A stretch of 33,505 bases of DNA from Paludibacteraceae bacterium (GCA_024399575.1 JAKSNT010000016.1:1-33505), one strand, 5' to 3'. Shown: positions 15,873 through 24,678, counted from the first letter of the stretch. Program-made: numbers and translations. Notes: generated by a model from the sequence alone, not told the origin.

Positions 15873-17240
15873 TTAATACGAGGTAGCAAACCTGACAAGA
15901 GCCACAACTGAGGTTACGACTTCTGCTACAGGGATTGCCATCCATAGGACAATGACTTCTGACAGAGAACTTGCCAGAAGATTGGGAAACAGAAGAAAGG
16001 CAGGAACCATTACTATCACGCCACGGAGCAGCATCAGCAACGTCGAGAACGATGGATGACCGACACTCTGGAAATAGAAAATCGCTGCCACATTGAATGC
16101 GACAGGTATCAGACTGATTGCATACAGTGGCAACCCCTCGACGGCAAGCGAATAGGCACTTGAGCCAGCGTCAAGAAAGACCGATATGACCAACGAAGGG
16201 AAAATTACAAACACCAACGTCATCACTAAGCCAAACGCAATTGAGTAAAAGAGACTCAACAAAAAGGCCGAGCGTACACGCGACGGACGTTTCGCACCAT
16301 AGTCGTAACTCATCATAGGCTGGGCTGATTGCGCAATTGCATTACAGACCATATAAACCACTGGAAACAAATAGCATATAACAGAATATGCGGCAATGCC
16401 GTCATCTCCTATCCAACGACCGAATGCAATATTGCCAACCATCATCATCACTGCTATCGAGAACTCGCCTATAAATGCCGACGCACCTGTATGAACCATG
16501 TAGCCGACATTGCGCAACAACAGGCGAAGGCTTTTGAACGTATGCTTCAGATGATAGAAACGCAGTGTCCGTGACCTGAAGAACATATAATAAAGCGTCA
16601 TGAATGCTCCAATTGAAGTGCCTATGTCAGTGGCAAGTGCTGCCCCACGAAGCCCCCAGCCGAGAGGAATGACAAACGTATAGTCGAGTATTATGTTGAC
16701 CACGGCAGGAATGATGTTGGCATACATGGCGAATTTAGGCGAACCGTCAAGACGGATTACAAATTCGCCTACTATCTGGAACATCAGAAAGATGCAGGTT
16801 GGGATGAAAAAATCGAAATAGCTGCGTGCGTAAGGCATCAAATCAGGTGTCACTCCAAGGAGAAGAAGAATAGGCGAAGAGAAAAGGATAAATAGTCCGC
16901 ACAGCAGAAACGAAATGACGGTTGAGGCAATGTATGCTTGCGTAACGTTGATGCGTGCAGCCTTTACATTATTATGCGAGAGATGAATGGCAGCAACAAC
17001 CGTAGAGCCAATGCCGAACATCAGTCCTGTGCCAGTGATGAGCATCATCAACGGTCCTACAAGATTGATTGCTGCCAACCCTTCGGGACCTACGCCATGA
17101 CCGACGAATATTCCATCTGTAAGGATAAATGCCATATTGAACACCATTCCTAAAAGCGTAGGAACAAGTAGTCGGTGAAAGAGTAAAGGAACAGGTTGCA
17201 AGGCAAAATCTATAGAGTCTCTATCCATGCTGATTTGCAT
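15873..17240 (-). CDS. MATE-family multidrug/cation antiporter
   Basis: A 455-residue polytopic protein of the normal MATE length, with about 12 membrane helices. The first half starts with LLVPTLLGMVFNMAFILTDGIFVGHGVGPEGLAAINL, the usual helix 1-2 pattern, and the second half repeats it with GASAFIGEFSIAVMMMVGNIAFGRWIG. Such proteins export drugs or metabolites in exchange for Na+ or H+; the substrate cannot be read from sequence. An alternative start is Met5 (17228), which would leave a more normal leader after the promoter-like box at 17255-17262. It has no C-terminal extra domain, unlike its convergent neighbour. Confidence 0.93.
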   Translation of the reverse strand: MQISMDRDSIDFALQPVPLLFHRLLVPTLLGMVFNMAFILTDGIFVGHGVGPEGLAAINLVGPLMMLITGTGLMFGIGSTVVAAIHLSHNNVKAARINVTQAYIASTVISFLLCGLFILFSSPILLLLGVTPDLMPYARSYFDFFIPTCIFLMFQIVGEFVIRLDGSPKFAMYANIIPAVVNIILDYTFVIPLGWGLRGAALATDIGTSIGAFMTLYYMFFRSRTLRFYHLKHTFKSLRLLLRNVGYMVHTGASAFIGEFSIAVMMMVGNIAFGRWIGDDGIAAYSVICYLFPVVYMVCNAIAQSAQPMMSYDYGAKRPSRVRSAFLLSLFYSIAFGLVMTLVFVIFPSLVISVFLDAGSSAYSLAVEGLPLYAISLIPVAFNVAAIFYFQSVGHPSFSTLLMLLRGVIVMVPAFLLFPNLLASSLSEVIVLWMAIPVAEVVTSVVALVRFATSY

Positions 17241-17254
17241 TATTTAACTTGGCG

Positions 17255-17262
17255 CAAAGTTA
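17255..17262 (-). promoter_or_regulatory. Putative -7 box for the minus-strand MATE gene
   Basis: The minus strand reads TAACTTTG, a match to TAnnTTTG. The nearest TTTG upstream is only 14 nt away rather than 19-21, so the promoter is weak or the -33 element is degenerate. If used, the leader before 17240 is very short, which favours the start at 17228. Confidence 0.45.
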
Positions 17263-17283
17263 CAATAAAAAAACCACAAAATG

Positions 17284-17315
17284 TTTGTTTCTCACGAAAA
17301 AAATATGTAATTTTG
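17284..17315 (+). promoter_or_regulatory. Promoter of the envelope-module/V-ATPase gene run
   Basis: TTTG at 17284-17287 is followed after 20 nt by TAATTTTG at 17308-17315, a close Bacteroidetes consensus match. The first gene starts at 17369. No comparable promoter was seen in the remaining 14.5 kb of co-directional genes. Confidence 0.8.
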
Positions 17316-17368
17316 CAGCGTTTTTTGCAGTGACTGTTTCAATGCATAAAAAGGAAAGATTCCTGAGA

Positions 17369-18784
17369 ATGAAAAAAACATTGGTCATATTGTGCATTAC
17401 GTTGATAATGTGGAGTTGCGTTGATGAAAGATACTCTACGAACATCAGCGACAAGCTGGAGTTCTCGACAAGCGAGCTCAGAATGGATACAGCATTTGTT
17501 GAAAGCCAGACATGGCATTTTATGGTCTATAACAGGGGCAGCAAGGCACTGAACATTGAACATATCGGGTTGAAAGGTGGCAAGGAATCGGCATTTTCGG
17601 TAAATGTTGATGGCAGAAAGATGGACAATACGAGGGGCCTTGACAACATAACGGTCAGGACAAAGGATTCGCTGATGGTGCGTGTGGAATGTACGGTCAG
17701 GAATGCAGACGGCGAAGCAATGTTCATGATGATGCGCGACACTGTGATATTCCTCACAAACGGCAACACTCAGGAAGTCGCTTTAGAGATGACAGGACGC
17801 AGCGCAATTCGCCTTGAAAACTTCCAGATGGTCTCTGACATGACACTTGTGCCTGATATGCCATACCTCGTCGTAGGTTATTTGTACGTACCAGAAGGCA
17901 TGAAACTCACCATTGAGGCAGGAACCGAAATATTCATGCACAAGGGAGCTAATATCATCGTGGATGGCGAAATAGAGATTGATGGTGAAATAGGAAACAT
18001 GGTCAGAATCAGAGGTGACCGTTTTGATGACCTGCACGACGGAGGAGTGGAGATACCATACAACAACATACCAGGACAATGGGGAGGAATCTACCTACAG
18101 AATGCCCAAGGCAAAAACAGGATATCAGGTGCCGACATACGCTCCGGTGGAGTAGGAATATTGCTGTTCGGAGCAGGAAGGGCAAGACCTGAACTGACGA
18201 TAGAAAATTCGAAAATACATTGTTTTAGCAGTTATGGAGTCTATTCACAGATGGGCAAAGTGGAAATACTGAACTCGGAGATTTCGAACTGCGGGCAGTC
18301 ATGTCTGATGGTGGTCGGAGGTGAGACCATAGTGCAGCAGAGTACAATAGCTGACTATTTTACTTTCGCCACGAGAAAGACAGCTGCTGTGAGAGTGGCA
18401 GGATATGCCGAGCAATATGGACAGAGGACACTATATCCTGTCGAAAGATTCACAATCGAGAATACAGTTGTCTGGGGAGCAATGTCGAACGAACTGGAGA
18501 TAATAAAAGACACTAACGAGACTTTCAACCTCTGGATAGCAAATTCGATGCTGAAAGTCAAGGAAAAGGACGAAGCATGGAAACAATGTATAACAGACGA
18601 TGGTGGCAAAGAGGTGTTCGTATGCACTGAGGCAAAATACGATAGGGGAGAAGAAAAATATTTCAATTTTGCCTTGGCTGACGAATCGGCAGGAAGGGGA
18701 ATAGGCGATGACAGGATTTCAGGACTATATCGTGTAAAACTAAATGGCGATACAAGAAGCACATGCGACGCAGGATGTTGGTGA
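17369..18784 (+). CDS. Lipoprotein with right-handed beta-helix domain
   Basis: A 471-residue protein. The start at 17369 gives a lipoprotein signal (MKKTLVILCITLIMWSC), with acylation expected on C17; the longer upstream frame would bury this signal. C17 is followed by VDER, an acidic pair as in Bacteroidetes surface-export signals, so display on the cell surface is possible. Residues about 25-150 look like an Ig-like domain (LEFSTSELRMDTAFVESQTWHFMVYNRG). From about 170 the chain reads as a parallel beta-helix with short repeating strands, e.g. GQWGGIYLQNAQGKNRISGADIRSGGVGI and later VEILNSEISNCG. Such domains bind or cleave polysaccharides, but no catalytic residues can be assigned. First gene of the run, 24 nt before the LysM gene. 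Confidence 0.85.
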   Translation: MKKTLVILCITLIMWSCVDERYSTNISDKLEFSTSELRMDTAFVESQTWHFMVYNRGSKALNIEHIGLKGGKESAFSVNVDGRKMDNTRGLDNITVRTKDSLMVRVECTVRNADGEAMFMMMRDTVIFLTNGNTQEVALEMTGRSAIRLENFQMVSDMTLVPDMPYLVVGYLYVPEGMKLTIEAGTEIFMHKGANIIVDGEIEIDGEIGNMVRIRGDRFDDLHDGGVEIPYNNIPGQWGGIYLQNAQGKNRISGADIRSGGVGILLFGAGRARPELTIENSKIHCFSSYGVYSQMGKVEILNSEISNCGQSCLMVVGGETIVQQSTIADYFTFATRKTAAVRVAGYAEQYGQRTLYPVERFTIENTVVWGAMSNELEIIKDTNETFNLWIANSMLKVKEKDEAWKQCITDDGGKEVFVCTEAKYDRGEEKYFNFALADESAGRGIGDDRISGLYRVKLNGDTRSTCDAGCW

Positions 18785-18808
18785 ACCGACATTTGAAAAT
18801 TGACTACT

Positions 18809-19567
18809 ATGAGAAAATCATTCATTGGCATATTATCTGTTTGGGTTACAATTTTAAGCTGCTGGGGACAGATGCCGTGGAGAGGCTACGTAGTGGAAGA
18901 GATGAAGACAGGAACAAGCAGCGAAACAGTCGGACGATACAGCGACATGTTTGTGGAGAACATAGTATGGCTGCCAGGGCTGATAACCGATTTCGAACCC
19001 GGCTACAACGATGGTGTCAGGGGCGGACTTTGGGGACTTACCATAGTAGAGGCAAGGCATTACGGACTCTTGGTGGATACGGCAATTGACGAAAGATTCA
19101 TCATTGAGAAGGCCAGCAGGGCTGCATGCCGCTACATCAAGGATTTGCTGAGGGAATACAACGGTGACACAATCAAAGCTCTGAATAGTTTCGTGAACAC
19201 TGCACTGGTAAGAGAGAACGACGAGAATTTCACTGACGAATGTTTCTATCGCTGTTACATTGACAGAGAATGGGTGGCAAATTTCGCGCAGAAGGCAGCA
19301 ATGGTGGAAGACTCGATAAGAAATATGAAATTACAATACGAAGAGATAAACTACGATACAATAGTTGAGCCTATGTCTGAAGAGAGATTCGTGCCTATAG
19401 TCAAACCGGAACCAAAACCTTTGATTTATGTGGTGCGACAGGGAGACAATCTCAGCAGAATAGCTCAAAAGTACAATTGCTCGGTGCGCGACCTGAAGAA
19501 ATGGAACAAGTTGAAAAGTGACATGATCAGAGCAGGTCAGAAACTGAAAATCATAAAGAAGCGATGA
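18809..19567 (+). CDS. Degenerate lytic-transglycosylase-like protein with LysM domain
   Basis: A 252-residue periplasmic protein. The signal peptide is residues 1-21 (MRKSFIGILSVWVTILSCWGQ). Residues about 55-135 align with the SLT/MltD lytic transglycosylase fold: LPGLITDFEP, GGLWGLTIVEARHYGL, and VDTAIDERFIIEKASRAACRYIKDLL, then ALNSFVNTA. The catalytic Glu of the family, in an ESxFNP pattern, falls on Ile59 (ITDFEP), and the usual GLWQ and AYN motifs read GLWG and SFVN. It is therefore probably an inactive glycan-binding relative. A single LysM peptidoglycan-binding domain occupies residues 206-249 (VVRQGDNLSRIAQKYN ... IRAGQKLKI). It overlaps the next gene by 4 nt, which ties it to the SGNH/MBOAT genes. 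Confidence 0.8.
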   Translation: MRKSFIGILSVWVTILSCWGQMPWRGYVVEEMKTGTSSETVGRYSDMFVENIVWLPGLITDFEPGYNDGVRGGLWGLTIVEARHYGLLVDTAIDERFIIEKASRAACRYIKDLLREYNGDTIKALNSFVNTALVRENDENFTDECFYRCYIDREWVANFAQKAAMVEDSIRNMKLQYEEINYDTIVEPMSEERFVPIVKPEPKPLIYVVRQGDNLSRIAQKYNCSVRDLKKWNKLKSDMIRAGQKLKIIKKR

Positions 19568-21102
19568 AAGCGGGTAAGGTGTTATTATTCATTGCAGCGG
19601 TTATTGCGCTGTTAGGTCTGTTGGGACTTCTCTGGCCAGAGAAAGGTGTCAACATAGGGATAGGCACACTGTCTTTCCCAGATCCTATGTCGGTGCTTAC
19701 AAGCGAGAAGACGAGCATACATTACGAAGCAGAGAAAGATTCGACATTGATGAAAGATTCGAGCGAGGTGGCAAACATGGACGAAATTGAAAAAATGAAA
19801 TACGAGGTGCTCACAAGCGAGAACGCAATATATTTTCCTGACAATAACCCTGTATGGATGGATGGTGTATTCGACCAATTGGTACAGGCAGGTAAAAAGC
19901 ACCTCAGAATAATACATTACGGTGACTCGCAGATTGAGATTGACCGAATGACCTCTGAAATACGTCATCTGATGCAAAGCGAATTTGGAGGTTGCGGTGT
20001 AGGAATGATACCAGCAGTACAGACAGTGCCTACTACAGCCATCAAGCAGAGTTGCAGTGCTGATATGACACGATACATTGTCTATGCGCCCGACAAGAAA
20101 CTGAAAAGCCGTCAGTACGGGCCTATGGGGCAGACAGCACAACTTGCGGGGAATGCAACATTCACCTTCGCCAAAGCATCAATGAAATCCACCAAGCCTG
20201 GAACAAAGAAATTTGCGAGAATAGGTATATTTTATGAAAACGCAAACGAGGCAGGTGGCAAAGTGACCACAAACGACACGACTATAGAGTTCACACTTGA
20301 CCCTAATGAGACATTTGCATGCATAGACGTTGGCAGATATATCGACCATGCCACAGTGTCGATGTATGGCAATGCATTGATACACGGATTCACATTAGAC
20401 GGCAAAGGGCATGGGGTGCAGGTGGATAACGTTGCAATGCGAGGATGCTCAGGCACAATATTCACCCAGATAGCTGGACAGTCGCTTGCTACATACTTCA
20501 ATCATTTCGATGTGCCGCTGGTGATTATGCAGTTTGGAGGCAACGCGATGCCATACCTGAAACCTGGAAAGTCGGCAAAATCATACTGCGACGGACTTAG
20601 AAATCAGATACGATATATCAGGAAGATGTCGCCAAAAACAAAAATCCTGTTCATAGGACCATCTGACATGTCAACCAAGATAGGCAGCAAGATGCAGACA
20701 TACGAGCAGTTACCTGTGATAGTGGATTCATTGAAGAAAATGTGCCTCGGCGAGAATGTTGCATTTTGGGATCTGTACGAAGCAATGGGAGGATGGAACT
20801 CTATGATAGCATGGGTGAAGGCAAATCCCCAGCTCGCAGGTCCCGACTATGTGCACTTCACCCCTCTCGGGGCAGAAAGGGCAGGCAAGATGCTTACAAA
20901 TGCAATACTGAAAACATACGAATACTACCTTAAACGCAACCCCGAAGTCAGAGTCTCTGGCAAAATGAAAGAATATGACATTTACGAAATTGATACAAAG
21001 AGTTATGCCGATGGTATGTATGTTGGCAATAGGGACACTTCATCCAGTGTCGTGCCAGACAGCACAGGCCGAGCAGCAGAAACCACGACAGACTCAATAT
21101 AG
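19564..21102 (+). CDS. Membrane-anchored SGNH hydrolase, first of two paralogues
   Basis: A 512-residue protein with one N-terminal membrane segment (residues 5-24) and a periplasmic remainder. The SGNH blocks are present: block I GDSQ with S122, block III GGN with N327, and block V DYVHF with D428 and H431. Between block I and block III lies an inserted domain of about 170 residues with beta character. Such enzymes transfer or remove acetyl groups on glycans, often with an MBOAT partner as in PatA/PatB or AlgI/AlgX systems. Here an MBOAT gene lies 1.1 kb downstream. It starts inside the end of the LysM gene (ATGA overlap) and its 3' end overlaps the second SGNH gene by 128 nt. Confidence 0.85.
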   Translation: MKAGKVLLFIAAVIALLGLLGLLWPEKGVNIGIGTLSFPDPMSVLTSEKTSIHYEAEKDSTLMKDSSEVANMDEIEKMKYEVLTSENAIYFPDNNPVWMDGVFDQLVQAGKKHLRIIHYGDSQIEIDRMTSEIRHLMQSEFGGCGVGMIPAVQTVPTTAIKQSCSADMTRYIVYAPDKKLKSRQYGPMGQTAQLAGNATFTFAKASMKSTKPGTKKFARIGIFYENANEAGGKVTTNDTTIEFTLDPNETFACIDVGRYIDHATVSMYGNALIHGFTLDGKGHGVQVDNVAMRGCSGTIFTQIAGQSLATYFNHFDVPLVIMQFGGNAMPYLKPGKSAKSYCDGLRNQIRYIRKMSPKTKILFIGPSDMSTKIGSKMQTYEQLPVIVDSLKKMCLGENVAFWDLYEAMGGWNSMIAWVKANPQLAGPDYVHFTPLGAERAGKMLTNAILKTYEYYLKRNPEVRVSGKMKEYDIYEIDTKSYADGMYVGNRDTSSSVVPDSTGRAAETTTDSI

Positions 21103-22228
21103 TTTTATTGACAAGAAGGCAAGCAGACTTGAAATACCAGGCGACACATCTCGACTGAAAAGGGCGAAGGAAAAGATGGAGAAAGTGTTGCTCTTCGGTA
21201 AAGGGAGGTTTAATATTGTCCACATAGGCGGTTCGCACGTGCAGGCAGATGCCTTCTCGAACAGGGTTAGAATGCGTTTTGCCGAAATACAGCCAATGGC
21301 AGGAGCGGAACGTGGAGCCATATTTCCATGGAGTGCCGCAAAAACTAACGGTCCGCAGAACATGCAGACCTATTACACAGGCACTTGGAAAAAAACACAG
21401 AACTCGTTAGGTGCAGCTGACAAGGCAATGGGCATCATGGGTTATACAATAACCACGACAGATACTGGCGCAAGCATAGGGTTCGAGCTCAATGCATGGG
21501 ATACGCGCTGGACATACAACAGGCTCAGAGTATTTGCCGAAATAGAGGACAGCATCACCACTATGCTGTTGGTTGTCAATGGCGACACGCTCGAAAGCAA
21601 GACTAAAGGCGGATGCTATGAATTCGAGACTGTACAGTACGAAACGGGAGGAAAACTGATATTCAGAAACAGTGACAATTGCCAGGCGGAGGTCTCGATA
21701 CTCGGATTGATACCCGAAAACGACAGAAACGGAATAACATATCATTCGTTGGGAGTGAATGGAGCCTCGCTTGCCTCGTGGCTGAAATGTACGGAATTTG
21801 ATAACGAGATAAAATATCTCAAACCTGATCTTGTGATTTTCGGTGTAGGTATAAATGATGCTAACGTGCCGTACAACTCGTTTAGTGAAGAGGTGTATAA
21901 AGAGCGATACAGACAACTGATAGAAAAAATACGGAAGGTCAATCCGCAATGCGTATTCGTGTTTATTACCAACAATGACTGCGTGTTGAGGCTGAAAAGG
22001 AAAAACAGAGGGGTGAACAGGAACACACCGAGAGTGGAACAGGCGATGAGAGAATTGGCAAAGGAATACAATGGTGCAGTGTGGAATCAGTTCAGGGTGA
22101 TGGGAGGATTAGGTTCGGCTGACAATTGGGTAAAGGCAGGATTGATGAACAACGACAAGATACACTTCACATACGAAGGATATTGTCTGTTAGGGGATAT
22201 GATGTATGAAGCTCTTATGGGGAGATAA
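20975..22228 (+). CDS. Secreted SGNH hydrolase, second paralogue
   Basis: A 417-residue protein. Residues 1-31 look like a signal peptide (basic start, hydrophobic MPMVCMLAIGTLHPVSC); Met11 (21005) is an alternative start. Block I reads GGSH with S87, so the usual GDS Asp is Gly; block III is GIND with N294, and block V DKIHF has D394 and H397. The triad is therefore complete. As in the preceding gene, a beta-rich domain of about 180 residues is inserted between block I and block III, which suggests that the two genes are ancient duplicates. The first 128 nt lie within the 3' end of that gene in another frame. The MBOAT gene starts 10 nt after its stop. A role in acyl transfer to an envelope glycan is inferred from context. 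Confidence 0.85.
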   Translation: MTFTKLIQRVMPMVCMLAIGTLHPVSCQTAQAEQQKPRQTQYSFIDKKASRLEIPGDTSRLKRAKEKMEKVLLFGKGRFNIVHIGGSHVQADAFSNRVRMRFAEIQPMAGAERGAIFPWSAAKTNGPQNMQTYYTGTWKKTQNSLGAADKAMGIMGYTITTTDTGASIGFELNAWDTRWTYNRLRVFAEIEDSITTMLLVVNGDTLESKTKGGCYEFETVQYETGGKLIFRNSDNCQAEVSILGLIPENDRNGITYHSLGVNGASLASWLKCTEFDNEIKYLKPDLVIFGVGINDANVPYNSFSEEVYKERYRQLIEKIRKVNPQCVFVFITNNDCVLRLKRKNRGVNRNTPRVEQAMRELAKEYNGAVWNQFRVMGGLGSADNWVKAGLMNNDKIHFTYEGYCLLGDMMYEALMGR

Positions 22229-22238
22229 ATGATATAAA

Positions 22239-24017
22239 ATGGAATTCTTCAAATACATATTCGGTTTTGACGCAGGAGAACCATTGTTGTTTACGCAGTT
22301 CTACTTCTGGGGATTCTTTGCATTGGTATTCGCGGGGCTGACGCTTGTGAAGGACAAAATACTGATGAGAAACGTATTCCTGTTTGCAGTTTCGCTGTTT
22401 TTCTACTATAAGACCAGCGGGCTATTCGTTGCGCTGTTGGCATTCTCGATATTTGCCAACTGGATATTTGCAATAGAGATCAGCAAGGCAAACGAGACTT
22501 GGAAGAAAGTGCTTATGGTGCTCAGCGTAGTGGTTGATCTCGGAATATTGTGTTACTTCAAATATGCCTATTTCTTCACTGACATAACCAACAGCCTTTT
22601 CGGTACACATTATTCAATCGTTGAGCAGATAATCCTGCCTGTAGGCATCTCTTTCTTCACGTTCCAGACGCTGAGTTACGTGATAGATGTCTATAGAGGG
22701 AGGATAGAGCCGGTAAAGAACATACTGAACTTCGGCTTCTATGTCAGTTTCTTCCCTCAGTTGGTGGCAGGACCGATAGTGAGGGCTACAGACTTTGTTC
22801 CACAACTTTACAAGCCATACAGCCTTACAAGGAAATATTTCGGCATAGCAGTGTTCTGGATTCTGAATGGACTGGCAAAGAAGATAATACTCAGCGACTA
22901 CCTTGCAGTGAATTTCATTGATAGGGTGTTCAATAGCCCTTTGCTGTTTAGCGGATTTGAAAACCTCATGGCATTGCTTGTTTATTCAATGCAGGTGTAT
23001 GCTGACTTCTCAGGATATACCGATATAGCAATAGGAGTTGCAATGCTGATGGGATTTTATTTGCCGAAAAACTTCAACTCGCCATACAAGGCTACCAACT
23101 GCAGTAATTTCTGGAAGAGATGGCACATATCACTTTCGAAATGGCTGCAGGACTACCTCTATATACCGCTCGGAGGAAACAGGAATGCAACATTTGGCAC
23201 CTTCTTCTGGATAACGATGTTTGCCATGATTGGTGTGCTGTTGTCTGGAAGCTGGATTGTGGCGGGCATAGTGTTTGCAATAGCTGGGGCAATAGTGCTT
23301 TGGGGAGTGTTCGTACCTGAGAAACGACAGAGGATATTCACCAACCTCAATCTTATGCTTACAATGCTGTTCGGTGGAATGTGGCACGGAGCAAGTTTCA
23401 ACTTCATCATTTGGGGTGGATTGAACGGAATAGGCATTGTGGTCTATAAAATTTGGAAAAAATGGAGCGTGGGGACTAAACTTTTCTGCATCACGCTTGT
23501 CACATTCATAGTAATGTTCATTGGTAAATATGCTCCACAGCCAATATGGAACCTGCTCGGAGTGTGGACAGCAATAGTTGGCATAGGAACAGTAATAAAA
23601 TACTTAGGTGCGATTTTCAATTTAAAGGCTGATTGGTTGGATACTGCATGGGGTGTCGTCCAGACGTTCTTCTTTATTAGTTTCACACGTCTTTTCTTTC
23701 GCGCCTCTTCGAATCTCGACCCTGCATCTGCGAATCAAGAGGCTTGGGAAACTGCGAAGAACATGGTGGGGCAGATAGGTGGAGCGTGGAACTCGGCAAT
23801 AATTCCAGATGTGTGTCTCGCTTATTGGAAGGTGTTTGTAGTCTTTGCTATAGGTATGGTAATACACTGGCTGCCAGAAAAGTACAAGAGGAGATACAGA
23901 TACATGTTCGCAGTGATGCCAATGTGGGTGCTGGCACTGGTTGCAACTGGCGTGATATTCGTAATATACCAGTTTGTTACTGCCGATTTGCAAGCATTTA
24001 TCTATTTTCAGTTCTAA
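22239..24017 (+). CDS. MBOAT-family membrane O-acyltransferase (AlgI/PatA/DltB type)
   Basis: A 592-residue protein with about 12-14 membrane helices. It has the family hallmarks: RWHISLSKWLQDYLYIPLGGNR with H296, and MWHGASFNFIIWGG with the catalytic His at 383. SFFPQLVAGPIVRATDFVPQL is the conserved segment before them. The family moves acyl groups, usually acetyl, across the inner membrane to a glycan, teichoic acid or peptidoglycan. It is longer than AlgI or DltB by roughly 80-150 residues, mainly at the C-terminal side. The two SGNH proteins encoded just upstream are the natural periplasmic partners. The acceptor is unknown; the LysM protein in the same gene run makes peptidoglycan one candidate. 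Confidence 0.93.
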   Translation: MEFFKYIFGFDAGEPLLFTQFYFWGFFALVFAGLTLVKDKILMRNVFLFAVSLFFYYKTSGLFVALLAFSIFANWIFAIEISKANETWKKVLMVLSVVVDLGILCYFKYAYFFTDITNSLFGTHYSIVEQIILPVGISFFTFQTLSYVIDVYRGRIEPVKNILNFGFYVSFFPQLVAGPIVRATDFVPQLYKPYSLTRKYFGIAVFWILNGLAKKIILSDYLAVNFIDRVFNSPLLFSGFENLMALLVYSMQVYADFSGYTDIAIGVAMLMGFYLPKNFNSPYKATNCSNFWKRWHISLSKWLQDYLYIPLGGNRNATFGTFFWITMFAMIGVLLSGSWIVAGIVFAIAGAIVLWGVFVPEKRQRIFTNLNLMLTMLFGGMWHGASFNFIIWGGLNGIGIVVYKIWKKWSVGTKLFCITLVTFIVMFIGKYAPQPIWNLLGVWTAIVGIGTVIKYLGAIFNLKADWLDTAWGVVQTFFFISFTRLFFRASSNLDPASANQEAWETAKNMVGQIGGAWNSAIIPDVCLAYWKVFVVFAIGMVIHWLPEKYKRRYRYMFAVMPMWVLALVATGVIFVIYQFVTADLQAFIYFQF

Positions 24018-24069
24018 GCAACTGAAGGACAAACTCTGAAACGAGATAATCATAAAAACGACAAAGAAT

Positions 24070-24678
24070 ATGAAAAGAATTGGTTTTGTATTAGTAATGG
24101 TGATGGTTTCATCTTTGGCTTTCTGTCAAAGCAGAAAGAAACAGCAGGCACCTGTTGACAACAGCTACCAGGTAGTTAACGTGACTGACGAAGCGAGCAT
24201 CTGCTACGATACGACGTATAAGAAATACGATCTAGTCTGTTTCGTCAAGATAAACGGTGAGAACAAGACTGTTCAAGTCAACCTTGGGACAGATTTCGAC
24301 AATGTAGCAAAGACATTGGTTGAATCAATGGGCAAATACAACGTGAAACGTGCAACGGTCAACGCTATTATGAAATACTTCATTATGTACAGGGAAATGC
24401 CTGTCAAAGGGTTCAAGATGACTTTGGATTACTGTACAGACTATGCCCTGCAACTCAAGATAGAATATATAGATTATGAATTTGAAAAGGGTACAGTGAC
24501 ATTTGCAATCAACGACCCACAGGCTAAGGTGAAACTCAAAGCGCAAATTCCATTCAGCGCAGGACAGGAACTCAGCGAAAAAGACCTCATGCTGATTAAG
24601 AGCCTTATTGACAAAGAAGTCATCAAGAGCGATGCAGAAACTGACTTTTTCAAAAAAATATTGGAACCAGAAAAATAA
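24070..24678 (+). CDS. Secreted protein of unknown function between MBOAT and V-ATPase genes
   Basis: A 202-residue protein I do not recognise. It has a clear signal peptide (MKRIGFVLVMVMVSSLAFCQ, cleavage near Cys-Gln), so the mature part is periplasmic or outer-membrane associated. A basic patch (SRKKQQ) follows and then an alternating pattern of beta-like segments, including FVKINGENKTVQVNLG, with a Lys/Glu-rich C-terminus. It starts 52 nt after the MBOAT gene and ends 7 nt before the V-ATPase subunit E gene, so it is probably transcribed with the ATPase. A cytoplasmic V1 subunit can be excluded by the signal peptide. Confidence 0.8.
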   Translation: MKRIGFVLVMVMVSSLAFCQSRKKQQAPVDNSYQVVNVTDEASICYDTTYKKYDLVCFVKINGENKTVQVNLGTDFDNVAKTLVESMGKYNVKRATVNAIMKYFIMYREMPVKGFKMTLDYCTDYALQLKIEYIDYEFEKGTVTFAINDPQAKVKLKAQIPFSAGQELSEKDLMLIKSLIDKEVIKSDAETDFFKKILEPEK

